Of a stretch of 64,000 nucleotides of DNA, positions 34,213 to 44,305 are shown in pieces. A program made the translations under genes and the position numbers. The DNA lies in assembly GCA_947650285.1 (NCBI GenBank), contig CANTFL010000599.1, forward strand, positions 62,001 through 126,000, read 5' to 3'. The notes below the pieces were generated by a model. That model made no database searches and had not been told where the DNA came from. It saw only the letters and a program-made list of their open reading frames with translations. This DNA comes from Hyaloperonospora brassicae. Taxonomy: Eukaryota > Oomycota > Peronosporomycetes > Peronosporales > Peronosporaceae. Numbering within the stretch: position 1 is the first letter of the stretch; every line of letters starts with the position of its first letter.

Positions 34213-36573
34213 ATCAGCGACAATGGGGGCCGTGTCCTAGAAGATTGTGCTAAATGCGAGGCCTTCCACCCACATGTCACCAAACAGTGCCACAGCTTCT
34301 TCGTCATTTTTATCAGTGGATAATTTTTCGAGAGCTAGGACACCTTTTGTACTTTGAATAACACCGTTCGCTATGAGTGCAGAAGCTACGCTGCGTTGTC
34401 CCTGACAAAGGCCTCGCACCAGCTGTAAGACCTTCAACGACAGCTGCAGCGACCATGCGTTGCCCTCTTTGAAAATCAACACTTCTACGTTTTCAATGTT
34501 ACGCTGCTATATCAATCACAACATTCACGCATTTGGGCTGAGTTCGTGAGCTGCACCCGTAGAATGGCGAGCTACCGTGGTCAGAATCTCCAGCAGTTTT
34601 GCTGCGGGCTTTGGCTCGGCAGCCCAATCGTCTCGAGAATGTAGCATAGCCGAGTTCCTAGATCTATGTTTAAAAGAGCTTGGACCTATCCAGCGCTGCG
34701 ATATCCTTGTCGCTGATGCTCTATCCATCGTCATCCTCGCTTGTGTCAATGTACACCACCTCTTCAGCGTCATATGAGTCATAGCCCTCGTTGTTCGTTT
34801 GAGCGCCATGTCCGTTGCGGTGGAGGTGAACGCTTGGCGGCAGTACAACGGTACCATGCATGAGCTCAGGACACAAGCGCTTGTCAAGAAGACAATCGTC
34901 AGTTTCCACAGGAACGACAAACGCACGAAGGGCAGACACAGCAGCACCTAGCGCCGTATAGTTCTGGTCGTCCAGCACAATTCGAAGGGTCATTGTGATG
35001 TCACGAGGGAACGTTCGTGTACAAGAGGACAAGAAGCGTTTGCCAGCAACTGTCGTCGATGTAATATTTTAGCCACGACTTGGAGTGCCATGGACCGCTG
35101 GCTCGCCACATTTCTACGTGCGAGGTGCAACATGTAACGGAGCACTGTTGTTGACTACCTACTGGTTGACCAGTACGGAGTATACTTCCACTGACGACAG
35201 TGGTCGACAGTGCCCTGCTAGGTGTTCTAAGGAAACACAGAGGAAGGAAAGGAGACTAAGTAGTCAGACTAGTCTCTTGGTAAAAGTAAAACTGTATAAA
35301 TATAATGAAGTCCTACAACTCCTTGAATCTCTGTTGTCCTGACTTAATTATACTAATATAACTAAATGTATGATGACGTCCACTCACCACCCATTGCGCG
35401 CGTCTAGCAGCGATTGGTGGGTTGACATCATCACGATATCAACCAATGAGTAGACCCTTCGGTCATCTCAACAATATCGCCATGTCTGTGATATTGCTAA
35501 AAGAATATTCGACGTAATATTCTTTATTGTCAAATTGTTTTTAGGACAATTTCATGTAACGGGATACCCCGTTACACAACAGCTCCGGTACAGTGTACCC
35601 CGCAGCTTCTGGGTCGTCGCCGTGGTGGAACAAACCGGAATGCATGGACAACTCGGCGTCCGTCGCTTCGAGCAGGTTCCCGTCCAAGTAAAGCGCTCGA
35701 GCGTCGCGTCGCGTCTACAAAGCAACGCGCTTGATGCTGTCCACTCTGTCTTCTGTTTTTGATCGTCCCGCTCTGGCGCTGCGTCCATTCGAGCTTCACA
35801 CGCTCTTCCAGTGGCAAGAGCTCGACTTGCGCCTGGAGCTCCCCGTCCGTCTTGACTGCTGCCAGCTGTTGCATCATGTGCGTCGTGCCCATCTCCCGTG
35901 TCACGCCTTCCTCCCCATCTCCTCCATCTTTTTCATCTGCTGCTTCTCCTTTTTCTTCTTCTGTCAACACACGCGCGCGCTCGGTCGAGTGAATGCTCGC
36001 TCTGGCTTCCACAGTTTGGCGTCGACTCCGCAGTTTGGCAATCAGTTGCGCGTCCAGCGTCTGCACGCGCTCTTGCTGCGCTTCCTGTACCTCCTGCGCG
36101 CTCATGTCCCGCACGCGCGCGCGGTTCATCGCGTCAATTGCGCGCATTTCCTCCGTGTCAGACGTCTTTTTGTCCGCATGCTGCTGCGCTGCGCGCCGTC
36201 GCCGCCCAAAACGAGAGGTTTTCGTACGACCACGACGATCGTCCTTCTTGTCCCCTAGCCCCTGCCGTCGAGCGGCACTTGGAAACCCCAGTGGATTTTT
36301 TGGATTTGACCCACGGAGCACCAACCGCTCGTTAAGACCCACCAATACCGTCGCGTGGCGCTCCACGACATTCTTCAGCACATGACTAGCGCCGTGTCCA
36401 GGCGCGGGATCCACGAGCTCTGGATTCAGGTGCCCGCCTGATGCTCGCTCAGGCGCACTGCCACATCGTGTGACGGTTTCCGACGGACGCTTCCGCTGCT
36501 GAAGGAAGTGTCCTTGTTCGCGCCCGAGCTGCGCCAACTCGGCGTTCTTGTCGATACTCGATGTCGTTGTCAT
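34213..36573 (-). pseudogene. RPAP1: RPAP1 pseudogene (RNA polymerase II-associated protein 1), split by a solo LTR and truncated
   Basis: RPAP1 helps assemble and import RNA polymerase II. The start is taken as Met 36573. The N-terminal domain is clear (INAMN-like AIDAMNRARVRDMSAQEVQEAQ... then LIAKLRSR). Two frameshifts follow (about 35760-35785 and 35685-35700) before the RPAP1 C-domain motif YLDGNLLEA...HSGLFHHGDDPEAAGYTV. A solo LTR then interrupts the reading; beyond it coding resumes (HLARRNVASQRSMALQVVAK), shifts frame near 35040 (LRIVLDDQNYTALGAAVSAL) and again near 34700. At 34213 it ends against an LTR fragment, far short of the family's usual 1200-1400 residues. The C-terminal half is not in the window. 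Confidence 0.88.
35133..35576. repeat. Solo gypsy LTR (444 bp) inserted in RPAP1
   Basis: Starts TGTAACGGAG, ends CCCCGTTACA and is flanked on both sides by CAACA (35128-35132, 35577-35581), a perfect 5-bp target duplication. No internal region is present, so it arose by LTR-LTR recombination. AAAGAATATT/AATATTCTTT and other hairpins link it to gypsy C. Confidence 0.93.
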
Positions 36574-38980
36574 TGTCGGTCGGTCGGTCGCTCGCGTTGG
36601 CGTCGTCGCGTAATGCCGGTGGTGGTCGTCGTAACTCGTATGTGACGTGCGCCAAACGCGGATGGCTGAAAAGGTGGAGGCGAAGTTTACGGCTGGTACG
36701 TAAAAGTTTAGGCACTGTTTCGGGTAGGATTCTCGTGCCTGTTGCAGTGCGACCCTCTTATAACAATACTTCACGCACTGGAGCTGATGTACCGTAGGGA
36801 TGCTGCAACAGCGTTGTTTCTACTGCGACATATTCATCCACTAACTGTCGCGCCTTTGTGGCCGACCATTGCTCCCTTATGTTCCTTTCCGCACGATCAT
36901 AGATCATGTGCTTGGTTGCACTGCTTGGTTGCACTGCTTGGTTGCACTGCTTGGTTGCACCGAAAACGTATTGACGTCGTGTTTGTAAACAGCGTCGATA
37001 TGAACAGCGGTCGCACGTACCGCCAAGGCGCTCTTCTGCCTCTATTGCATCAGGTAGTGGTGGCATCGACTTCGCTTACCAATGCACTAGTATACCATTG
37101 GGGCATCACAACATCCACGAATTCTTTGCCTATCAACCTCCGTCGCTTGCGTGCTGAAGCCGAGATGTATCGACTACTACGATGCAGCTGCAACGAGCAG
37201 CGTGCACTGATGATGCCTGCGACTGGGATGGCAAAGGCCACTTCAATCTACTTCCAAGAGGCCAAACGTCGACGCCTTATCCGGGCTTTGCTACGACTGC
37301 ATCATACCGGGCAACTACTGGGACACTATTCCTTGTGTGCCACGCACCCAGCCTCACAATCGCCGCTACAATCATCTCGCAATTGCCCCTCTGCAATTAT
37401 TGACTGACGCAGAAAGCTACGCGTATGTTCAAGTATGGTCATATCGTAACGTTGACAGGTGGAAATCGATATCAGGACTAACTTGCGCACTTGCGGCGCG
37501 GCTGCTGTGGATACTATTCGGTGCGCATGGACACCAATGAAATGCACATGCGTTCAGTCCATACCTGTTTGGCGACATTGATTGGCGTCAGAAGGATGGC
37601 GTCTGCAGATGAGGGACAAAATACTACCGAGAGGTCAGATAGTCTATTAGAGCTACTTATCACTCGTCAGAAGTCTGTTGTGTGGAAACCACCTCGGTCA
37701 TCTATCATGGCACGAACTTTCTCCTACCACGTTCCTCATTTGGCTTAACATTCCAGACGTCACGGGGGCACTCTCGAAAGGCCACGTGGTAATAACTGTT
37801 GACCAAGTCCGAGGTTAGAACGTTGTGCGCACTCTTGTCAGGATGGCTGGGCTGTGCGTCTCGTCGCGCTTCCACTGCTTCAAAGGACAGAAAACGCATG
37901 GCTAGGAGGTCTGTTCCAGTCAGGAAGTCCCAGCGTGCAACCTTAACGTAATGCCTGGTCGCTCTCGTGGTGACCGACTTGCTCTGCTCTTCGGGTCGAT
38001 CCTATTGCACAATCGAATGCGGACGTGCGCAGGTGCACCATTAGACAAATATTATCGTGGCCTGGTGCTTACTCTACGTAAACGACCGGTACTGGATCTC
38101 AACAGATCATCACGTTCTGAGGAGAGTTCACATCGTGGGAGTGGATTTCGGGCGCAGCGAACGAGTCGGCGCGGGGAGGCAACTCGTGAAAAGCAGGAAC
38201 GTACATAGGCACGAGGCGTCGATTTCTGTTGACATTCGCCGCACCGCAGGATACCGGTGGATTTTTTTCCTTTCGGGTCGCATGATGCGCTGCCTCCCGT
38301 AGCACGCGCAGTGGAGCAAAGGCCTCCGCCCTTATCACCTTGACCCCACTATGGGGGGACTTCTCGTCCAATGTAAGGGGGCCGAATGACTGGCTCTTAG
38401 GAGGTGTCCGTCTCTATCCGTTGTTGTTGCTTGAAGAGCCCAATTTGGGAAGTGGAGGGTGGGCACTGGGGATATCGATTCCCCCTCCTCCCGCATTCGT
38501 AGATCTCTACGATTTAAGCAAAGCGCCCCACCATCGAGGCACTACTGTACACATCACACTGCGGGAGACTTCAAATGGCAGGCTTTCTCGGCGGGATGGC
38601 CGATCGACCTCAAACGACTGGTACTTGGCATTGTGCACTGCGACTCTCGAGGACCTGTCAATACGCTCACACATACCTGAAGTGTGGTGAGGCCCGCAGG
38701 TCCGCTTTCAAATCTGACGGGATTGCAAAAAAAATCAGTCGCGCCCGTTGCTGCATTACTCCGAGTGGCGGTCAAGAGACCTACACCACCCAGTTAGTAT
38801 CGTGATAAAAAAGTGCAAAGGGGCTCTATCTTGTCATCAGTTTCGATTATTCCCTATCAAGAACTCGTGATTCTGCCGCAGACCACACCCCGGTCCACTT
38901 GCTCCTCTGACCTAGTGGTGTCAATTCCATTTCGTGCGCACAGCACATTTCCGCCCGTATCGCGCGCCCGACCCAAGATT
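36574..38980. other. Region between RPAP1 pseudogene and effector candidate, no gene recognised
   Basis: No conserved protein is recognised. A minus-strand frame near 37705-37960 contains LTSDLVNSYYHVAF, which resembles RT motif A, but nothing around it confirms that. The RPAP1 promoter would lie just above 36573. Confidence 0.35.
36909..36960 (+). repeat. Four perfect tandem copies of a 13-bp unit
   Basis: TGCTTGGTTGCAC repeated four times without change. Confidence 0.9.
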
Positions 38981-39304
38981 ATGCGTCTGTTGTGCTGGTT
39001 TCTGCTCTCGACGTTCGTCCGCGTTGGAGCAAGCGCTGGACCAGTGGCTTCTGCGGCTGCCCCTTCCGCTGCAACTTCAGCTCTTCACGCTCGCCAAGAT
39101 ATCGTCAAGCACTCGAAGGGTCTGCGTGGGGCAGTAGCCATCTTGGACGTCAAGCATCCCGCTAGAGTCGAAGGGGACGAAGAACGTTTTGCTCCGGTGG
39201 CAGCCACTACAAAGTTTCTGACAGACTGGTTTAAAGCACTAGCGGCATTTGCGATTTGGTTTCAAGGATCTCGAGTCCGTAGTTTGCCTGTCTTGCCGCT
39301 TTAA
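38981..39304 (+). CDS. Candidate RXLR-dEER-type secreted effector
   Basis: A complete 107-residue frame. Residues 1 to about 20 are a signal peptide (MRLLCWFLLSTF, then VGASA as a cleavage site). After a low-complexity Ala/Ser stretch come SKGLRG (RXLR-like KGLR at 46-49) and GDEER (66-69), the spacing and order of the oomycete host-translocation region, where R is replaced by K. The short C-terminal part (FAPVAATTKFLTDWFKAL) could be part of a WY-type helix, but no full WY fold fits. Met 38981 is chosen because it is followed directly by the signal peptide; the frame is open upstream without similarity. Predicted role: secretion and action in the host plant. It is short for an effector and lies 309 bp from the gypsy C LTR. 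Confidence 0.6.
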   Translation: MRLLCWFLLSTFVRVGASAGPVASAAAPSAATSALHARQDIVKHSKGLRGAVAILDVKHPARVEGDEERFAPVAATTKFLTDWFKALAAFAIWFQGSRVRSLPVLPL

Positions 39305-39613
39305 TAACAAGCGTAATTTCTGTCGAGGAGTCTCTGTGCAGGCCCATCGATGAACGCGTTGGCTGAGGGTTTTAGTTAAGATCTCGCGCATTCGCGCAAG
39401 GTGCTAACATTAGTAAACGCTTTTGTGTCACAACAGTCTCGGCTTTCAATTGCAGTGTATGATGATACTGATTGTTGTAACAAACTAATGCAGCCGCTAC
39501 CTCAATGAGATAATCACCACTTAAAATGACAAAACAGTCGTCGTACAAGATGTGGTAGTCGGCAGCGATCGCGTTGCCTGCGAAGTAGATTGCGTGACTG
39601 GACGAGGGTTTTG
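39305..39613. other. Spacer between effector candidate and gypsy C
   Basis: 309 bp without recognised features. It probably contains the 3' end of the effector transcript. Confidence 0.4.
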
Positions 39614-40005
39614 TGTAACGGGGCACACCCTTGCTTGAACTTAACGCAAGGGTTTTGGTGCCCCGACAGACGTACACGAGGCAAACGAGGAAGCGTAGAT
39701 AAGGTAAAAGTAAAACTGTTATATTAATATAATAAAGTCTTTAACCACTGTCTCTCTGTTTGACTTAACTAAATTATGCTGATATAACTGAGTGTATGGT
39801 GGCGTGTACTCACCACTCATTGCGCACGTCTTGCGGCGATTGGTGGATTGATATCGTCAAGATATCAACCAATGAACAGACTCTTTGGTCGACTGATCAA
39901 TATCACCACTATTGGTGATATTGTTAAAAGAATATTCAACGTAATATTCTTTATTGTCATTATCTCTCAAATGACGATTTCGATGTAACGGGCTGCCCCG
40001 TTACA
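39614..40005 (-). repeat. Gypsy C 3' LTR
   Basis: Ends TGTAACGGGG / CCCCGTTACA. Contains two perfect 10-bp-stem hairpins at 39899-39922 and 39927-39952. Confidence 0.93.
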
Positions 40006-40138
40006 TCACCCCCCTTACCTGATAGTCACCGTGTGACTATCAAAAATATGGCGGCCACCCGTTGGGCACCATTGGGACAAGGAGCACTTGTTGGGTCCGT
40101 TCCATTCACTTTCCACCCGACCTCGCATAGTTAACATG

Positions 40139-41735
40139 TCTATGCGGGGGGACTCAAGACACGCACAGCCCGCTGCTGTGCCAGCCTCTGCGGCAGACGA
40201 TTCGTCATCTGCTGCTCGTTCTCCGCCTGCAGCAACAGGTGCCGCAGATGCACGAGGTATCACACCGCGTGCGCATGATGACCCTGACATAGAGGTCATA
40301 TATTCTGGCGGGTCAGACGTGTCTGACTCGGAAAAGCCTTTTGAGGCATCGCGTTTACCTGCGGTGCCTCATTTATCCACAACACTGCCGGACGTACGGA
40401 CTCGTGACATGCGTCACAGTCTGTTCGGCAGTGATGATGAGTCTGATGATGAGTATGATTGCTCATCACCGCGATCAGATCGTGATCCTTCGCACGAGCG
40501 ACTTGACGATGGTGCATGCCATCTTCATACTGACAACCGTGGTACCGACAAAGTACTACTGCGAAGAGTGATGAGCTGAAGCCGTGGCATTTGCCTGAAC
40601 GGCTCATCAATGGCTTGTCTCACGAGACAAGCCAACACCATCGAATACCCTTATTCGATGCGAGTGAGCTTCACGGCTTGGATCCCAGCACGAGTAACTT
40701 TCGCGCTGAGGGAGAATTTTATCTCGATGTCTCCTTAGACATCGATGGTACAACGGAAACCAAAAACGTGACAAGGCCTCGCTTTTTGCTGCGCGGAACG
40801 CGTTCGTCCAAACCGTAAAGAATTTTGGACGAGAAGGGTGGGTCAAGAAACCTGAGGCAGTACGCCTCAGGTTCGAAAAGCGAACGCCCACCGGTGCCAG
40901 GTACCGGTTGCATCGTTTATTAAGTGAGACCGGCATTCCATGCCTCACTTAGGGAGACCCTTGTTCGAGTTGTGCTGACAACTCGCAACGTGCGCAGAGG
41001 GATGTGTACTCCCTAAGTTCGCCCTGGGGAAGGGCACACTTCTCGAGTGAGATGCGGGACGCGATTGCAAATTTTTAATCCGTCTACAAGCGCCAAAAGC
41101 GCGTGTTTACCGATGGGCCCCAGGACCAATCGGATGAGTCTCGTCATACTGGTGGACGAGATCAGGCACATCCATCATCAGCTGGGAGCGGGGCTCCCAG
41201 CTGTTCCAAGAAGATGGATACCTCCGCCACTGGACGAGGTAGCTCGTCCTTGATCCTGAATCTTCACGGTGGTTCTTAATACGATCCACTAGAAAGCGTT
41301 GACCACCGTGAGAATCCACCAAAGGATGAGGTGGAGGAGGAAAGACCTCCTCCAGATGATTCGACTCACCATCTCGAACCTTACGAGATGGATCGCGCAA
41401 TCGATGAATTGCGCGATGACTTGAAGCACGAGCGCGACCGGCGCTACGCTTTGACTGATACCGGGCGGAAGAACCGCAAGGATCACGAGGCTGATCGGGC
41501 GAGGGATCGCGCCGATTATGCCACGGCGCAGCTCCAGGTCGAGCGGGATGTTCGTTCCCTATTCGGCGAGATGGCGACAGCTCGCGGGAAGATATATCGG
41601 TTGACTTCCGAGGTATCTTATCTGCGCGACCAGACGGATCGTCTGGAGCGCGAACGAAATAACTTGATGGATGTTCTTGAACGTGGGGGCTATCTTCATC
41701 GGAAGAAGAAGGCTCGTACCGACAGTACGGTCTGA
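40139..41735 (+). pseudogene. Antisense reading frame of gypsy C, decayed
   Basis: Opposite to the element's gag-pol, three frames follow each other: 40139-40579 (acidic, Ser/Asp-rich, with a DDESDDEYD run), 40591-40818 (SNFRAEGEFYLDVSLDIDG ... RPRFLLRG), continuing in another frame to about 40948 (FGREGWVKKPEAVRLRFEKR), and 41331-41735 (a 134-codon charged coiled coil with long runs of Arg, Glu and Asp ending HRKKKARTDSTV). Frame changes suggest a decayed protein of about 450-500 residues. The last part overlaps the sense linker before the chromodomain. Position and orientation match the antisense frame of gypsy 1. Confidence 0.45.
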
Positions 41736-42339
41736 GTCGCCCTACGAAAAACGCAGGATGCGTGCGTATCCTACGTGGCAATTCGAGTGTGTATGCATTG
41801 CCCTTGCGATGCAACACACGAAATGGCCCAATGTATTTCGGCAGTAGTTTACTATCGTTGATACTAGTGACCGCATGTCCAGGTAAGTTTACTGTTGACA
41901 GTAGTACTAGGTCATTAACTCTAAATGAAAGAACATTTGCTCTTCCATTCTTGTCTGCGTTCCGTTTCTGAAGGTCCACCGCATTTGCGATGGAGTCCTG
42001 AACGAAACGGACTACCGCCTCTCGAGTCAGCAGGAAGTTCTCTGCTGACTCTTTGTTTTGTCTTTCAGTGCGCTTCGTGCGCACTGCTAAGAGATTGCGC
42101 TCTTCTTCAGCGAGGTTGTCTTCTTCCTCGCTGGAATAATCGTTGACGATGCTGAATATACCAGAATTGTCTTCATCATCCGATCCAATAATAGCGTCGC
42201 CGCTATCATTGAGGTGATCCTTTTCATCGATGTCGACCTGATCGACATCGGCATCATACGTGACGACGTTAGCGTCGACACGTGATGAGCAAGAGCCAAA
42301 CCGGTTTTTGCTCGAGCGAGTCCCTCCCCCCTTATACAA
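41107..42339 (-). pseudogene. Gypsy C integrase C-terminus and chromodomain
   Basis: A 410-codon frame with LLPKYIGPFRVLHRKGNAYTL and RTHPAFFVGRLRPY (integrase tail), a long Ser/Pro/Arg linker, and a chromodomain (RFLVDRI...YLVQWRRYPSSWNSWEP). The acidic N-terminal part of the frame is out of phase with the integrase core upstream. Confidence 0.85.
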
Positions 42340-42896
42340 GAGTCACACTCTAGAAGGGCGGGCACACGTGGATGGCGTAAACCATTTACGTAAAACGGTG
42401 TGTGCTGTGTTGAAGCGTGCACCAAATTATTGATGGCGAATTCCACCATGGGTAGGAATTCGCTCCAACTCGGAAACGAGTGGACATATCCTCGAAGGAT
42501 CTCTTCTAGGCCACGGTTCGCGCGTTCCGTCTGACTATCTTTTTCGGGATGGTCGGAAGTGGACATCTTCAATCGTGTTCCGAGAGAACTAAACACGGTT
42601 TGCCAAAATGCCGCCGTGAACCGAGGGTCACGGTCGAATACGAGTTCAAGGGGTAACCCGTGGAGTCTAAAGACCGTGTCTAGAAAGACACGAGCACAAC
42701 CTTGAGCCTTGATCGACTCAGGGACAGCAGCAAGATGCACCATCTTGCTGAACCGGTCAACAAACACAAGAATACCATTATTCTTGTGAGCGTCTTCGGG
42801 AAAACCGAAGACGAAGTCCATTGAAACGGACTGCCAGCACTCTGCCGGGAACGGTAGAGACTGTAATGGTGCACGGGATGAAGGACTGAGCTTCAA
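42087..42896 (-). pseudogene. Gypsy C integrase catalytic core
   Basis: The triad is visible in SMDFVFGFP, VFDRDPRFT and SQTERANR. A frameshift lies near 42300. Confidence 0.88.
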
Positions 42897-42956
42897 CCGT
42901 TGACAAACCTCGCAAGCACGTATGTACTTGCGAACAAACTGATACTGGCGTGGCCA

Positions 42957-44055
42957 TTAAAAGTCACGACTCACCGTGTGGTAAGTCTTTTCTCTACCAC
43001 GATGGCCGCTTGTTGGGGCATCGTGACACTCGTACATGATGCATAAACGCAAATCGTTATGAGTGGGGACGACGACACGAGGAGTGACGCCGGCAACAGC
43101 TGTATAATACAGAAACCCGTTGCGTTTCGCATACCGATCCTCATCGGATCGGTACAAAGCCGGTAAATCTTTCAATGATTTACTGGATGGATTCGACAGA
43201 TGATCCATTAATCGCAGAAGATCCTTTTCTATCCGCGTATGCCTTTTGTATGTCGTCAAGGAAGCTTGACGACGGGACACTGACTGACAGTGTCGCAACA
43301 GTGGGCGTATCCACTATGTTGTATTGTGCGTCCGGCTCGAAATCGGGCCGGCGCGAAAGCGCATCAGCGACGACGTTTAGTCGTCCTGGTTTATACTCCA
43401 CAAGGAAGTTATACTCCGCGAAGAAAGACAGCCACCTCGCCATTCTTTCCGAGAAGTGTGGGCTGTTTACGGTCGTGCGTAGTGACGCATGGTCCGTATA
43501 GACAACAAACGGTCTATCTCCGAGGAGATAGACCCGAAACTTAGCCAGTGCGTACTTCATGGCAAGGAGTTCCTTGTCATGCACTGGGTAATTGCGCTTA
43601 GCTGCCTGCAACTGACGCGACTGATAACAGATGACGCGCTCCGCGCCATCTACGTCGAACTGCATTAACGCACAGCCGATTGAAAAATCGCTGGCTTCAC
43701 AGACCACATGAAACGGTCTTTCCTGATCTGCAATCGCCAAGATCGGCGACTGCATCAAGCTTTGCTTGATACCTTCAAAGGAACGCTGGCACTCAGCGTT
43801 CCATGACCACTTGACATTTTTCTTAAGCAAGCAAGAAAGATGTACCGTCATCTCGGCGTAGTTGCGCGAGTACTTGTGCAAGTACGCCGATAGCCCAAGA
43901 AACTTCCTTAGTCCATTGAAATCGAATGGCACTGGCCAGTCGGTGATCGCCTTGATCTTTTCGGGATCAGGGCGTACACCGTGTTTACCCACGATGCACC
44001 CAAGAAGTGGTATTTCGATAGCCGCGAATATACACTTCTTGAGGTTGGCATACAA
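42957..44055 (-). pseudogene. Gypsy C RT thumb, RNase H and integrase zinc region
   Basis: The 291-codon frame 44055-43180 starts at YANLKKCIFAA (RT thumb) and contains RNase H, where VVCEASDFSIG has Glu in place of the first catalytic Asp. After a frameshift, 43298-42957 gives the zinc region (CHDAPTSGHRGREKTYH) and stops. The plus strand is a nearly continuous hairpin series (43252-43385 and around). Confidence 0.87.
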
Positions 44056-44305
44056 CTCTTACTTGCTCATAAGTTGAAGAACCTAACGAGCATGTGGTCT
44101 GTGAACCTTCACGTCCGTCTTTACATTGATAGCCCGTCTATGGACGAACACTTTGTCACGGTTATCTCGGTACGAAATCCTGCACCGGTCTCAACCGATT
44201 TGTCACACATCTGTTGTATGTATCATGGGCGTTACTTATCCCATGTGGCATCACTGGCTACTCCCACAGCATACCGCTTGTGGTGCTCACTGCTGTGTAC
44301 GGGAT

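Noticed and set aside
35731..36258. Long plus-strand frames opposite RPAP1
   Set aside because: Shadows of the GC-rich RPAP1 N-terminal coding sequence, with low-complexity Leu/Ser/Phe composition and no recognised domain.
36742..37407. 221-codon plus-strand frame
   Set aside because: Begins in a tandem repeat, has no recognisable domain or signal peptide, and could not be supported as a gene.
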